In this document: positions 25,003 to 35,255 of the stretch, one piece after another
Layout: each line of letters begins with the position of its first letter
Position numbering within the stretch: position 1 is the first letter of the stretch
From: Candidatus Praeruminimicrobium purgamenti
Lineage (GTDB): Bacteria > Elusimicrobiota > Endomicrobiia > Endomicrobiales > Endomicrobiaceae
Direction: 5' to 3'
NCBI GenBank assembly: GCA_018433585.1
Contig: JAHDQW010000014.1
Location: forward strand, 1 to 51,577
DNA length: 51,577 nt
The notes under the pieces: generated by a model
Told to the model about the DNA's origin: nothing
The model's database searches: none
The model's input: only the letters and a program-made list of their open reading frames with translations
Made by a program: the position numbers and the translations under genes

Positions 25003-25881
25003 ATGAAAAAGTTTTTAATTTTTTGTGCTGTATTGATGTTTACGGCAGTTGTTTCTGTTGTTGCCGAGCCTGTTAAAATCGTGGCGGCAATACCTGATTT
25101 AGGTTCGATAGCTTCATATATAGGAGGAGATAAAGTAGAAGTTATTGCGATAGCAAAAAATAATTCAAATCCTCATTTTGTCGAAGTTTTGCCTTCATAT
25201 ATGATTAAGGTTTTAAAAGGTGATATTTATTTGAAAGCGGGTCTTTCTTTGGATCAGTGGTCAAATGAAATAATTGACGGATCACGCAATAATAAAATCA
25301 TAGTTGCGGATTGTTCTAACGGAATTGCAGTACTGCAGAAGCCTGTCGGGAAAGTCGATTCTTCAATGGGAGACGTTCATCCGGAAGGCAATCCGCATTA
25401 TTGGCTTGATCCTGAAAACGGCATTGTAATTGCTTCAAATATACTTGCCGCTTTGAAAAAGGCTGACTCTTTAAACAGCGCTTATTATGAAAGCAATTTT
25501 GAGAAATTTAAAAATGAAACAAAAATGCGCATTGCGGTATGGAAAGACAAAATGTCAGGTCTTTCAGGAAAAAAGATGATAAGCTATCATTCTTCATGGG
25601 TGTATTTTGCTTCAGCGTTTAATATGGTTATAGCCGGTTATGTCGAACCTTTACCGGGAATACCTCCTACGGGAAAACATCTTTCAGAACTTGTAAATAT
25701 TATTAAAAAAGATAAAGTCTCTCTTTTAATTCAGGAGCCGTATTTTCCTGATAACGCTCCTAAATTTTTGGAACGTCAAACAGGCATTAAGGTATTTAAA
25801 ATAGCTCCGTCATGTACAAACGTCAAAGCAGATTCATATTTTAAGCATTTTGACGAAGCAATAGCACAAATAACGAAATAG
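25003..25881 (+). CDS. znuA: Metal ABC transporter substrate-binding protein (ZnuA/TroA family)
   Basis: The 292-residue protein has a signal peptide (FLIFCAVLMFTAVVSVVA) and the cluster-9 binding-protein pattern. Likely metal ligands are His in NSNPHFVEVLPS, His in GNPHYWLDPENG and His in ISYHSSWVYF, with an acidic residue in LLIQEPYF as a possible fourth. The His-rich loop typical of zinc ZnuA is short or absent, so manganese or iron cannot be excluded. AAGGAGA precedes the ATG. The permease gene follows after a hairpin. Confidence 0.85.
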   Translation: MKKFLIFCAVLMFTAVVSVVAEPVKIVAAIPDLGSIASYIGGDKVEVIAIAKNNSNPHFVEVLPSYMIKVLKGDIYLKAGLSLDQWSNEIIDGSRNNKIIVADCSNGIAVLQKPVGKVDSSMGDVHPEGNPHYWLDPENGIVIASNILAALKKADSLNSAYYESNFEKFKNETKMRIAVWKDKMSGLSGKKMISYHSSWVYFASAFNMVIAGYVEPLPGIPPTGKHLSELVNIIKKDKVSLLIQEPYFPDNAPKFLERQTGIKVFKIAPSCTNVKADSYFKHFDEAIAQITK

Positions 25882-25894
25882 TTCGCGTGTAATA

Positions 25895-25933
25895 TTTACG
25901 GCAGCCTGTACAATAAATACAGACTGCCGTAAA
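25895..25933 (+). terminator. Strong hairpin between binding-protein and permease genes
   Basis: A 16-base stem, tttacggcagcctgta (25895-25910) with tacagactgccgtaaa (25918-25933), has one G-U pair and a 7-base loop. Only A-rich sequence and no T-run follows, so partial termination, mRNA stabilisation or differential expression of the two subunits is possible. Confidence 0.6.
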
Positions 25934-25954
25934 AAGTATTTTAAGGAGTTTCTT

Positions 25955-26818
25955 ATGATGATATTTCAGTATCATTTTATTATAACGGCATTATTAGTAT
26001 GCCTTATGCTTACGGGTATTCATACTTATTTCGGCTATCATGTTGTCAAAAGAGGTGTCATCTTTGTCGATTTAGCTCTTGCGCAGGTTGCGGCTTTGGG
26101 AGCGAGCGTCGGTGTTTTGCTTGGATGGGGAAGCGAATTCCCGGTGCATAATTATGTTATTTCTCTGTCGTTTACATTATTCGGGGCATTGTTATTTGTC
26201 TTGTTCCGCAGCAAAAAAGAAACGGTGCCTGTTGAAACGCTTATAGGAATTACTTATGCCGGAGCTATTGCTCTGTCTCTGATAGTTCTGGAACGTTCGG
26301 CTGCAGGCACGGAAGAAATAAAAGAGATGTTGTCAGGTTCACTTTTGACGGTTTCTCCAAAAGAACTCGCTTTTATTGCAATTTTATATTCAATTATCGG
26401 TTTTATTCATTGGTTTGCAAGAAAGGAGCTTCTTCTTGTAACTGAAAAGCCCGAAGAAGCAAGAGAAAAAAAATTAAAATTATGGTGGTGGGATTTTGTT
26501 TTTTACGCAACATTCGGCTTTGTCGTGACATCGTCAGTTAAAGTTGCCGGAGTTCTTCTTGTTTTTGCATTTCTTATTATACCGGCAACAGCTGCCATAA
26601 TTGCGGTTGAAGGGACATTTAAAAGAATAGTATTCGGTTGGATTTTCGGTATTTCAGGCTGTGTTTTAGGTTTGGAATCTTCAATGAGGCTTGATTGGAG
26701 CGCCGGTCCTACAATTGTAACAGTGTTTTTGCTTTTTCTTATAATTATCCGGATATTCGGCTTTTTTAAAAAGAAACGGTTTAAAGATCATTGGAATAAT
26801 CAGATTTCACGCCGTTAA
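25955..26818 (+). CDS. znuB: Metal ABC transporter permease (ZnuB/ABC-3 family)
   Basis: The 287-residue protein has about eight hydrophobic helices and ABC-3 family stretches: GIHTYFGYHVVKRGVIFVDL, ALAQVAALGASVGVLLG, KVAGVLLVFAFLIIPA. It is the inner-membrane channel for zinc, manganese or iron delivered by the preceding binding protein. A good AAGGAG ribosome site lies before the ATG. No ATP-binding subunit is encoded next to it: panB follows after a new promoter. The ATPase must come from elsewhere in the genome. Confidence 0.88.
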   Translation: MMIFQYHFIITALLVCLMLTGIHTYFGYHVVKRGVIFVDLALAQVAALGASVGVLLGWGSEFPVHNYVISLSFTLFGALLFVLFRSKKETVPVETLIGITYAGAIALSLIVLERSAAGTEEIKEMLSGSLLTVSPKELAFIAILYSIIGFIHWFARKELLLVTEKPEEAREKKLKLWWWDFVFYATFGFVVTSSVKVAGVLLVFAFLIIPATAAIIAVEGTFKRIVFGWIFGISGCVLGLESSMRLDWSAGPTIVTVFLLFLIIIRIFGFFKKKRFKDHWNNQISRR

Positions 26819-26833
26819 AAGCCTGTAAAATAA

Positions 26834-26862
26834 TTGACTTGTATCAATCAAAAAGTTAAAAT
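26834..26862 (+). promoter_or_regulatory. Sigma-70 type promoter of panB
   Basis: TTGACT (26834-26839) and TAAAAT (26857-26862) are 17 bases apart, 37 bases before the panB ATG. Confidence 0.75.
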
Positions 26863-26898
26863 CATATATTAAATATATTTTAAAGGATATTCGGCCAA

Positions 26899-27687
26899 AT
26901 GATATCTGAAATATTGGATATGAAAAAACGGAAAGAGAAAATTGTTATGATTACATGCTATGATTTTCCCATGGCAAAGGTTTTCTCAAAATCCGCTGTT
27001 GATATACTGCTTGTCGGAGATTCGCTTGGCATGGTAAAGCTCGGGTACAAAGATACTTTAAGCGTTACAATGTCCGATATGATTCGTCATACGAAGGCGG
27101 TAAAAAACGGTAATATCGGTAATATTTTACTTGTTTCCGATATGCCTTATATGTCTTATGAAAATAATCCGGACGAAGCTTTAGAAAATGCTAAAAAGCT
27201 TATAGAAGCCGGAGCGGACGCCGTAAAAGTTGAAGGCGGAAAAGAGATAATTGAATCGGTAAAAGCAATTATAAATTCAAAGATTCCGGTTGTCGGGCAT
27301 TTAGGGCTTACTCCGCAGTCGGTAAATAAATTCGGCGGTTATAAAGTCCAGTGCAGAGATGAGGAATCCGTAAAAAAGCTTACGGAAGATTCTTTGATTC
27401 TTCAGGATGCCGGAATTTTTTCGATAGTTTTAGAATGTATACCTGAAAAAGTTGCAAAAGACGTTACGGAAAAGTTAAACATTCCTACAATAGGAATCGG
27501 CGCCGGCAAATATTGCGACGGGCAGGTTTTAGTGTCGGATGATATGCTCGGGATGTTTACGGATTTTACTCCTAAATTTGTAAAAAAATATGCGAATTTG
27601 GCTCAGTCTGCGGCAGATGCGGTAAAACAGTACAGCGCGGAAGTAAAAAGCGGAGAATTTCCCCAGGAAGGCAATACTTATAAATGA
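26899..27687 (+). CDS. panB: 3-methyl-2-oxobutanoate hydroxymethyltransferase
   Basis: The 262-residue TIM-barrel enzyme has [71 protein letters not shown] and [17 protein letters not shown], all typical of PanB. It makes ketopantoate from ketoisovalerate and methylene-tetrahydrofolate, toward pantothenate and CoA. AAAGGA precedes the ATG. Its stop overlaps the panC start by 4 bases (ATGA). Confidence 0.97.
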   Translation: MISEILDMKKRKEKIVMITCYDFPMAKVFSKSAVDILLVGDSLGMVKLGYKDTLSVTMSDMIRHTKAVKNGNIGNILLVSDMPYMSYENNPDEALENAKKLIEAGADAVKVEGGKEIIESVKAIINSKIPVVGHLGLTPQSVNKFGGYKVQCRDEESVKKLTEDSLILQDAGIFSIVLECIPEKVAKDVTEKLNIPTIGIGAGKYCDGQVLVSDDMLGMFTDFTPKFVKKYANLAQSAADAVKQYSAEVKSGEFPQEGNTYK

Positions 27688-28520
27688 AGATAATTAAGAA
27701 TCCTTTGCAGATACAGAAAATTTCAATGGAACTTATAAGAAAAAATAAATCTATAGGATTTGTTCCCACTATGGGGGCTTTGCATTCAGGTCATGTTTCT
27801 TTGATAAAAAAATCCGTATCACAGAACGATATTACGGTTGTTTCAGTATATGTAAATCCTATACAGTTCGGGCCTAACGAAGATTATAAAAGATACCCGA
27901 GACCTGTAAATGACGATATTGAAATATGTAAGAAAAACGGTGTTGATTATTTATTTTTACCTTCAAACGAAACTTTATACGACAAAGATTTTTCAACTTA
28001 TGTTACCGTGGATAAATTATCTGGCATAATGTGCGGAGTGACAAGACCTGTCCATTTCAGAGGCGTTGCTACTGTCGTTTCAAAGCTTTTTAATATGGTT
28101 ATGCCGGACAGAGCATATTTCGGTTTAAAAGATTATCAGCAGTACGTTATAATAAAACGGATGGTTAAAGATTTAAATTTTAGAACAAAAGTAATCGGGT
28201 GTCCTATAATAAGAGAAAAAAGCGGACTTGCAATGTCCAGCAGAAACACGTATTTATCTCCGGAAGCAAAAGAACAGGCAGTCAATATTCATAAAATTTT
28301 AGTAAATGCAAAAAAGAGTTTTAATTCCGGCAAAAATATAGATGCTGTTATAAAAGAAACAGCAAAATTACTGTCTGCGATAGAAAACAGCGAGATAGAT
28401 TATATTGAAGCCAGAGATTCTAATACTTTACAGCCTGCGGTAAAGACGACAAAAAATGTAGTTATCGCTGCGGCCGTAAAAATTTCAAATATTAGATTAA
28501 TAGATAATATATTATGTTAA
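27684..28520 (+). CDS. panC: Pantothenate synthetase
   Basis: The 278-residue enzyme has the ATP-binding [67 protein letters not shown] and [14 protein letters not shown]. It joins pantoate and beta-alanine. It is translationally coupled to panB. PanD and PanE are not in the window. Confidence 0.97.
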   Translation: MKIIKNPLQIQKISMELIRKNKSIGFVPTMGALHSGHVSLIKKSVSQNDITVVSVYVNPIQFGPNEDYKRYPRPVNDDIEICKKNGVDYLFLPSNETLYDKDFSTYVTVDKLSGIMCGVTRPVHFRGVATVVSKLFNMVMPDRAYFGLKDYQQYVIIKRMVKDLNFRTKVIGCPIIREKSGLAMSSRNTYLSPEAKEQAVNIHKILVNAKKSFNSGKNIDAVIKETAKLLSAIENSEIDYIEARDSNTLQPAVKTTKNVVIAAAVKISNIRLIDNILC

Positions 28521-28537
28521 AACAAATCGGGGGATAT

Positions 28538-29071
28538 ATGACTAAAAAAAGAAGGCAGTATCTTGTTAAGCCTAAATTACAGTTAAAATATTTAAGCATA
28601 TTAGCTTTTATTATTGTTGTCTCGGCGATGATGATTTATTATGCTTTTCTTGATTCTCTTCTTACTTCCCCTGGGATGGACCAGTTGAGTGCCGGCGCAA
28701 TAAGAAATTTTGTAAGATCATATACAAGCGGTTTCTTTTGGGTAACGCTTGTCTTTACTATAATAGTTTTAATAGAGAGCGTTTTTTATTTCCACAGGCT
28801 GATAGGTCCTGTATTTTTCTTTGAGATAGTTATGAATAAACTTTCCCAGGGTAAATTTTTTGTCAATGTCCATCACAGAAAAAAAGATGAAACCATAGAA
28901 TTGGCGGTTAACATTAAAAAGACGATAGAAAATGTAAGAAGTGCAGTATCAGAAGACAGAAAAAGAATTGAATTGATAAAAGATGCAATAGATCTCGGCG
29001 AAAAAGAGAAAGCAAAACAAATGCTTTCTGAACTTACTAAATGGTTTAAAATACAAGATGATAAAAACTGA
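28538..29071 (+). CDS. Two-helix membrane protein with HAMP-like cytoplasmic segment
   Basis: The roughly 177-residue protein has two membrane helices (LSILAFIIVVSAMMIYYAF and FWVTLVFTIIVLIESVFYF), an outside loop of about 40 residues, then a HAMP-like segment (HRLIGPVFFFEIVMNKLSQG, then RKKDETIELAVNIKKTIEN) and a charged helical tail. No kinase or methyl-accepting domain follows, so its signalling partner is unknown. I chose the ATG at 28538 because GGGGGA lies about 5 bases upstream. An ATG at 28514 overlapping panC is also open. It overlaps nadB by 14 bases. Confidence 0.75.
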   Translation: MTKKRRQYLVKPKLQLKYLSILAFIIVVSAMMIYYAFLDSLLTSPGMDQLSAGAIRNFVRSYTSGFFWVTLVFTIIVLIESVFYFHRLIGPVFFFEIVMNKLSQGKFFVNVHHRKKDETIELAVNIKKTIENVRSAVSEDRKRIELIKDAIDLGEKEKAKQMLSELTKWFKIQDDKN

Positions 29072-30644
29072 TTATTTGGTTATCGGCAGCGGAATAGCCG
29101 GCTTAAGTTTTGCAATAAAAGCTTCCGATACAGGAACCGTCTCTTTAATTACTAAAAAATATTTGTTTGATTCTTCTACCGGAAAAGCGCAGGGAGGAGT
29201 TGCCTGCGTTACCGATAAAGAGGATTCTTTTGCGGAACATATACAGGACACTCTTGTTGCCGGCGCCGGTCTGTGTGATGAAGAAATGGTTGAACTTTTG
29301 GTTAAATCCGCGCCTGCCAGAATAGAAGAACTTATAGAATTAGGCGTAAAATTCACAAAAAAAGACTATAAGGAATCCGAATTTGAACTGGGGCTTGAAG
29401 GCGGACACAGTAAGAGAAGAATACTTCATGCCGGTGATATAACAGGTAATGAAATAGAAAGAGTTTTAATCGATAATATAAACAAGAAAAAAAATGTGGT
29501 CGTATATGAAAATCATATGGCTGTTGACCTTTTAATAGATGAAGACGAAACCGGCAAAAGATGTTTCGGAGCTTACGTTTACGATGTAAACAGAAATGAA
29601 GTTCAGCTTTTTGTGGCAAAAGTTGTAGTGCTGGCTACAGGAGGCGCAGGTAAGGTGTATTTGTACACTTCAAATCCGGACGTTGCGACAGGCGACGGGG
29701 TGGCAATGGCTTACAGAGCCGGCGCAGATATAGCAAATATGGAATTTATTCAGTTTCACCCTACTTGTTTATATCATCCTCAGGCAAAATCATTTTTGAT
29801 TTCTGAAGCCGTCAGAGGAGAAGGAGCCGTTTTAAAAAACCAGAAGGGTGAAGCTTTTATGAGCAAGTACCATCCTTTAAAAGATTTGGCTCCGAGAGAT
29901 ATTGTCGCAAGAGCGATAGATACCGAATTAAAAAGTACAGGGGATCATTTCGTATATCTTGATATCACTGATAAACCTAAAAAATTCTTTCTTAAAAGAT
30001 TTCCTAATATTTATGAAAAATGCTTAAAGTACGGAATAGATATGTCAAAAGATATGATTCCTGTCGTACCGGCGGCTCATTATTGCTGCGGCGGAGTCGA
30101 CGTTAATAAATATGCTCAGACGAACATAGCCAATTTATTTGCGATAGGCGAAACGGCGTGCAACGGAGTTCACGGGGCAAACAGGCTTGCTTCAAATTCA
30201 CTGCTTGACGGTCTTGTTTCAGCGGATTTGGCGTATCAAAAATCGAAAGAAATAATAAACTCTATAAAGATAAATGACAATATTCAAAACTTTGTTAATG
30301 AAAGTACTGATAACAACAGCGATCCTGCCGTAATGCTCCAAAATTGGGAAGAAACAAGAAGATTAATGTGGCATTACGCCGGTATTGTAAGAACTGACGA
30401 CAGGCTGTCGATGGCGTTGAAAAGGATAAAAATATTAAACGGCGAGGTTGCACAGCATTTTAAAAATTTTAAGGTAAGTATTGAACTGCTTGAGCTTAGA
30501 AATATATTGGATGTCGCGGAAATAGTTGTTATGTCCGCTATGGCAAGAAAAGAGAGCGTAGGGCTGCATTACAGTTTGGATTATCCTGAAAAATCCACAA
30601 AAAAAACAAAAACTATTATAAATAAGCATCAGAGCAGAGAGTAA
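29058..30644 (+). CDS. nadB: L-aspartate oxidase
   Basis: The 528-residue flavoprotein opens with the FAD-binding [17 protein letters not shown]. It has [13 protein letters not shown], the active-site region [53 protein letters not shown] and [20 protein letters not shown]. The NadB-typical order and length favour aspartate oxidase over succinate dehydrogenase A. It oxidises aspartate to iminoaspartate for NAD synthesis. NadA and NadC are not in the window. It starts within the end of the HAMP-like gene. Confidence 0.95.
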   Translation: MIKTDYLVIGSGIAGLSFAIKASDTGTVSLITKKYLFDSSTGKAQGGVACVTDKEDSFAEHIQDTLVAGAGLCDEEMVELLVKSAPARIEELIELGVKFTKKDYKESEFELGLEGGHSKRRILHAGDITGNEIERVLIDNINKKKNVVVYENHMAVDLLIDEDETGKRCFGAYVYDVNRNEVQLFVAKVVVLATGGAGKVYLYTSNPDVATGDGVAMAYRAGADIANMEFIQFHPTCLYHPQAKSFLISEAVRGEGAVLKNQKGEAFMSKYHPLKDLAPRDIVARAIDTELKSTGDHFVYLDITDKPKKFFLKRFPNIYEKCLKYGIDMSKDMIPVVPAAHYCCGGVDVNKYAQTNIANLFAIGETACNGVHGANRLASNSLLDGLVSADLAYQKSKEIINSIKINDNIQNFVNESTDNNSDPAVMLQNWEETRRLMWHYAGIVRTDDRLSMALKRIKILNGEVAQHFKNFKVSIELLELRNILDVAEIVVMSAMARKESVGLHYSLDYPEKSTKKTKTIINKHQSRE

Positions 30645-30651
30645 GTGCAAG

Positions 30652-33468
30652 ATGGATATAATTAAAATTCGAGGTGCAAGGCAGCACAACTTAAAAAACA
30701 TTGATATAGATATACCCAAAAATAAACTGGTAGTAATAACAGGTTTATCCGGGTCCGGAAAGTCGTCTCTGGCTTTTGATACAATATATGCCGAAGGGCA
30801 AAGAAGATACGTCGAATCGTTGTCGGCTTACGCAAGGCAGTTTTTGGATTTAATGGAAAAGCCGGACGTAGACATAATAGAAGGTTTGTCTCCCGCAATA
30901 TCGATAGAACAAAGGAATCCGTCCCACAATCCAAGATCTACAGTAGGAACCGTTACTGAAATTTATGATTATCTCAGGCTTTTGTTTGCCAGGATAGGAA
31001 TAGTCCATTGCCCTAAATGCGGGAAAGCGGTGAAACCGCAGTCTTCACAGCAGATTATTGACGATATAATGAAACTGGAAGAAAATACGATGATTTATAT
31101 CCTTGCGCCACTGGTGAAAGGAAGAACCGGCACATATGAAGAACTTTTCGCAAGACTTTTGAAAGAAGGTTATACCAGAATAAGAGTTGACGGAAAAATA
31201 TACAGCCTTGACGAAAGCATACAGTTGGACAGATACAAAAAACACACCATAGATATTTTAATCGACAGAATAAAAGTAAATAAAGAATCACGGACAAGAA
31301 TAGCGGATTCGGTAGAAACTTCATTAAAACAATCAAAAGGTCTGGCTTCTGTTTGTGTTTTAGACGATAATAAAAACATAAAGAAAGAGACTGTTTACAG
31401 CGAACATTATGCCTGTACTGACTGCGGAATAAATATCCCTGAAATAGAACCGAGGCTGTTTTCTTTTAATCTTCCTTACGGAGCATGTCCTGAATGCGGC
31501 GGTATCGGCAATAAAATAGAGATAAACGAGGATTTGGTAGTTCCCGACCAGACGAGAACCCTTGAACAGGGCGCTCTGCAGGCTTGGTCTGAGCCTGTTA
31601 CAACCAGGACTCACAGATGGAAAAATTCATGGTCGGGATATTATACGGAACTTTTGGAAGACATATGTAAAAAAAATAAAATTCCTTTAAATAAACCTTG
31701 GAAAGAATTAACTCCGCAGCAGAAAAAAATATTGTTTTACGGCAAAGACGATTTTGAAGGCGTGATTGTAAATTTGCAAAGAAGATATTCCGAAACAGAA
31801 TCTGATTTTGTCCGCAATGCAATATATTCGAAGTATATGTCGCAGAAACTGTGTCCAGTATGTAAAGGGAAAAGATTAAAAAAAGAAGCGCTGGCTGTTC
31901 TTGTGAATAACAAGTCTATAGTGGACATAACTTCAATGTCGGTATTGAATGCCTGTAATTTTTTCAATAATGTTAAGCTTAACGAAAAAGAAAAAACGAT
32001 AGCAAAAGCTATTTTAAAAGAAATAAAATCAAGGCTTAATTTTTTGAATAACGTAGGTTTGGGTTATTTAAACGTAGACAGGGAAAGTTCAACTTTGTCG
32101 GGCGGAGAAGCCCAGAGAATTCATTTGGCTACCCAGATAGGCTCAGGTCTTACCGGCGTGTTGTATGTTCTTGACGAACCTTCAATAGGTCTTCACCAAA
32201 GAGACAATAATAAACTTTTACAGACTCTTGAAACTTTAAGAGATTTGGGCAATACTTTAATAGTTGTCGAACATGACGAAGATACGATGAGAAAATCGGA
32301 TTATCTTATAGATTTAGGGCCGGGTGCCGGCATACACGGCGGCAGAGTTATAGCGCATGGAACAATAAACGAAGTTTTAAAAGATAAAAAATCACTGACG
32401 GCGCAGTATTTAAACGGTAAAATATCCATTCCCGTGCCGGTAAAAAGAAAGAAAAGCAACGGGAAATGGCTTTCGATAAGAGGGGCGGAACAATTTAATC
32501 TGAAAAAAGTTGATGTTGATATTCCTTTGGGTTTATTTGTGTGCGTTACCGGAGTTTCAGGTTCGGGCAAATCGACTTTGGTACATGAGATAATTTATAA
32601 AGCTCTTGCCCAGAAGCTTTACCGTTCAAAAGATACTCCCGGCAAATATAAAGAAATTGACGGCATTGAAAATATAGATAAAGTTATTATAGTAGACCAG
32701 TCTCCTATAGGAAGGACTCCTAGGTCAAATCCTGCCACTTATACCGGAGCATTTTCGCTTATAAGAGATTTATTCGCAAAAACTTCCGAAGCTAAAGCCA
32801 GAGGATATACGGCGGGAAGATTTTCTTTTAATGTCAAAGGCGGAAGATGCGAAAATTGTCAGGGTGACGGAACTTTACAGATAGAAATGCAGTTTTTGCC
32901 TGATATTTTCGTCAAATGCGAAGTTTGCGGCGGACAGAGATTTAACGAAGAAACTTTGCAGGTAAAATATAAAGGTAAAAATATTCATGAAGTTTTGGAT
33001 ATGACGGTGGAAGAGGGCGTAAAATTTTTTGAAAATATCCCTAAACTGAAAAAAATACTGGCTACTTTAAACGAAGTCGGGCTCGGATATATTAAAATAG
33101 GACAGTCTTCAACGACTCTGTCCGGCGGAGAAGCCCAGAGAATAAAATTGGCGGCCGAACTTTCAAAAAGAAGTACCGGCAAAACAATGTATATACTTGA
33201 TGAACCGACTACAGGTTTGCATTTTGCCGATACGGGAAAATTACTTGAAGTGTTGCACCAACTGGTTTATGCAGGAAATACGGTATTGGTAATAGAGCAT
33301 AATTTAGACGTTATAAAGACTGCCGACTGGATAATAGATTTGGGACCTGAAGGCGGAGACGGAGGAGGGACTGTTATCGCAACAGGAACTCCTGAAAAAG
33401 TGGCAACGGTGCAAAATTCATATACCGGAAATTTTTTACAAAAGCATATGTATAAAACTGAAAATTAA
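30652..33468 (+). CDS. uvrA: Excinuclease ABC subunit A
   Basis: The 938-residue protein has two ABC ATPase halves: Walker [15 protein letters not shown] near residue 34 and [13 protein letters not shown] in the second half, ABC signatures [11 protein letters not shown] and [11 protein letters not shown], and Walker [17 protein letters not shown] and [15 protein letters not shown]. Zinc-binding cysteine groups are CTDCG with CPECG, and CENCQGDGT with CEVCGG. It recognises DNA lesions in nucleotide excision repair. mfd, its transcription-coupled partner, lies 9 kb downstream. It follows nadB by 7 bases, and uvrB and uvrC are not here. Confidence 0.98.
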   Translation: MDIIKIRGARQHNLKNIDIDIPKNKLVVITGLSGSGKSSLAFDTIYAEGQRRYVESLSAYARQFLDLMEKPDVDIIEGLSPAISIEQRNPSHNPRSTVGTVTEIYDYLRLLFARIGIVHCPKCGKAVKPQSSQQIIDDIMKLEENTMIYILAPLVKGRTGTYEELFARLLKEGYTRIRVDGKIYSLDESIQLDRYKKHTIDILIDRIKVNKESRTRIADSVETSLKQSKGLASVCVLDDNKNIKKETVYSEHYACTDCGINIPEIEPRLFSFNLPYGACPECGGIGNKIEINEDLVVPDQTRTLEQGALQAWSEPVTTRTHRWKNSWSGYYTELLEDICKKNKIPLNKPWKELTPQQKKILFYGKDDFEGVIVNLQRRYSETESDFVRNAIYSKYMSQKLCPVCKGKRLKKEALAVLVNNKSIVDITSMSVLNACNFFNNVKLNEKEKTIAKAILKEIKSRLNFLNNVGLGYLNVDRESSTLSGGEAQRIHLATQIGSGLTGVLYVLDEPSIGLHQRDNNKLLQTLETLRDLGNTLIVVEHDEDTMRKSDYLIDLGPGAGIHGGRVIAHGTINEVLKDKKSLTAQYLNGKISIPVPVKRKKSNGKWLSIRGAEQFNLKKVDVDIPLGLFVCVTGVSGSGKSTLVHEIIYKALAQKLYRSKDTPGKYKEIDGIENIDKVIIVDQSPIGRTPRSNPATYTGAFSLIRDLFAKTSEAKARGYTAGRFSFNVKGGRCENCQGDGTLQIEMQFLPDIFVKCEVCGGQRFNEETLQVKYKGKNIHEVLDMTVEEGVKFFENIPKLKKILATLNEVGLGYIKIGQSSTTLSGGEAQRIKLAAELSKRSTGKTMYILDEPTTGLHFADTGKLLEVLHQLVYAGNTVLVIEHNLDVIKTADWIIDLGPEGGDGGGTVIATGTPEKVATVQNSYTGNFLQKHMYKTEN

Positions 33469-33507
33469 AAAGTTTGTTATAAAATAATAAAAAACGGAGG
33501 AGTTGTT

Positions 33508-35187
33508 ATGGTACAAAAATCTAATATTTCCGAGCTGCATGCAGAGAGACTGAATTTTCAGCCTGTTTTGCCGAATGTTTTGAAGAAAGGCGTTGCAAAC
33601 ATAAAGCCTGTTTTGGGAAAACCGACAAAATCTGTCGCTGATTTTGATAAAGTAAAAAGCATATTTGAGAATACTTACGGTATGCCCGTTGTAAGTTTTC
33701 AGGCAGGAAAAAACGCCGTTGTCGCAAAGAAAGCGATAAAAGTCGGCGTTGTTCTTTCAGGCGGTCAGGCACCAGGCGGACATAATGTTATATACGGTTT
33801 GCTGGAAGGGTTGAAAAGCGCAAATAAACAGAATAAATTATACGGATTTTTGGGCGGTCCTTCAGGTATTTTAGATAATAAGACCATGGAAATTACCGAT
33901 AAAGTTATTGAATTGTATAAAAATACCGGCGGGTTTGATTTAATCCAGTCGGGCAGAACAAAAATAGAATCAAGCGAACAATTTGCTCAGGCAAAAGCTA
34001 ATATATTGAAAAATAAAATGGATGCTCTTGTTTTTGTAGGCGGCGACGATTCGAATACAAATGCGGCATTGCTTGCGGAATATTTTAAAAAAGAAAAAGT
34101 AAACGTTAACGTTATAGGCGTTCCTAAAACAATTGACGGAGATTTGAAAAACGAATATATTGAAGCTTCATTCGGTTTTGATACCGCCACAAAAATTTAT
34201 TCCGAACTTGTCGGCAATATCTGCAGAGATATTAATTCGGCAAGGAAATACTGGCATTTCGTAAGACTTATGGGAAGAAGCGCCTCTCATATAACCCTTG
34301 AAGTAGGTTTTAAAACACAGCCTAACGTAGTGCTGATAGGCGAAGAAGTTTTGGCTAAAAAAATGACTTTGGGCCAAATCATTGATCAGATAGCCGATGT
34401 CGTTGTAAAAAGAGCAAAATTAGGAAAAAACTTCGGAATATTGCTTGTTCCGGAAGGATTAATCGAATTTATTCCCGAGATGAAAGAACTTATTTCAAAT
34501 CTTAACGATTTGTTGGCCGAACATGAAGTTCATTTAAAAACTTTGCAAAATGTCGAAGACGAGTTTAAATTCATTTTGTCAAAACTGCCTAAACATTTAT
34601 CAGCATTGATGTCGTCTCTGCCTATAGATATAGCATGCCAGCTTATGCTTGACAGAGATCCTCACGGAAACGTGCAGGTTTCTTTGATAGAAACTGAAAA
34701 GCTTCTTATTGAAATGGTTTCAAAAAAGCTTGAAGCTTTGAAAAAAGCAAAAAAATATTCAGGGAAATTCTCTACGATAAACCATTTCTTCGGATATGAA
34801 GGAAGATGCGGAGTTCCTTCAAATTTTGACGCAAATTATACTTTTGCGCTCGGTTATAACGCCGCTGCGTTGGTATTAAACGGAATGTCCGGTTATTTGT
34901 CGTCTGTTAAAAATCTTACAAAGAAATCACAGGATTGGCAGTGCGGCGGAATTCCTCTTACAATGATGATGAATATCGAAAGAAGAAAAGGAAAAGAAAA
35001 GCCAGTAATTCAGAAAGCTCTGGTAAAACTTAACGGAGAACCTTTTAAAGCTTTTGCAAAACAAAGAAAAGAATGGTCGTTAAGCGACTGCTATATGTTC
35101 CCAGGTCCTATTCAGTACTTTGGTCCTGCAAGCGTTACGGATATAACGACAAAAACGCTTCAGTATGAACAAAACGGCAAAAAGTAG
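33508..35187 (+). CDS. pfp: Diphosphate--fructose-6-phosphate 1-phosphotransferase (PPi-PFK)
   Basis: The 559-residue protein belongs to the long PPi-dependent phosphofructokinase group. GVVLSGGQAPGGHNVIYG (near 80-97) and GGPSGI lie at the donor site. FVGGDDSNTNA (GGDDS at 178-182, with Asp where ATP enzymes have Gly) and PKTIDGDL (206-213) mark PPi use. MGRSASHITLEVG follows. The reaction is reversible and lets glycolysis save ATP. A strong GGAGG precedes the ATG. It lies 39 bases after uvrA. Confidence 0.95.
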   Translation: MVQKSNISELHAERLNFQPVLPNVLKKGVANIKPVLGKPTKSVADFDKVKSIFENTYGMPVVSFQAGKNAVVAKKAIKVGVVLSGGQAPGGHNVIYGLLEGLKSANKQNKLYGFLGGPSGILDNKTMEITDKVIELYKNTGGFDLIQSGRTKIESSEQFAQAKANILKNKMDALVFVGGDDSNTNAALLAEYFKKEKVNVNVIGVPKTIDGDLKNEYIEASFGFDTATKIYSELVGNICRDINSARKYWHFVRLMGRSASHITLEVGFKTQPNVVLIGEEVLAKKMTLGQIIDQIADVVVKRAKLGKNFGILLVPEGLIEFIPEMKELISNLNDLLAEHEVHLKTLQNVEDEFKFILSKLPKHLSALMSSLPIDIACQLMLDRDPHGNVQVSLIETEKLLIEMVSKKLEALKKAKKYSGKFSTINHFFGYEGRCGVPSNFDANYTFALGYNAAALVLNGMSGYLSSVKNLTKKSQDWQCGGIPLTMMMNIERRKGKEKPVIQKALVKLNGEPFKAFAKQRKEWSLSDCYMFPGPIQYFGPASVTDITTKTLQYEQNGKK

Positions 35188-35255
35188 AATATAAAGTTGT
35201 ATTTTAGCAATGCGGTTGTTAAATAAAAATACTATATGTCTTAAGGAGACATTTA

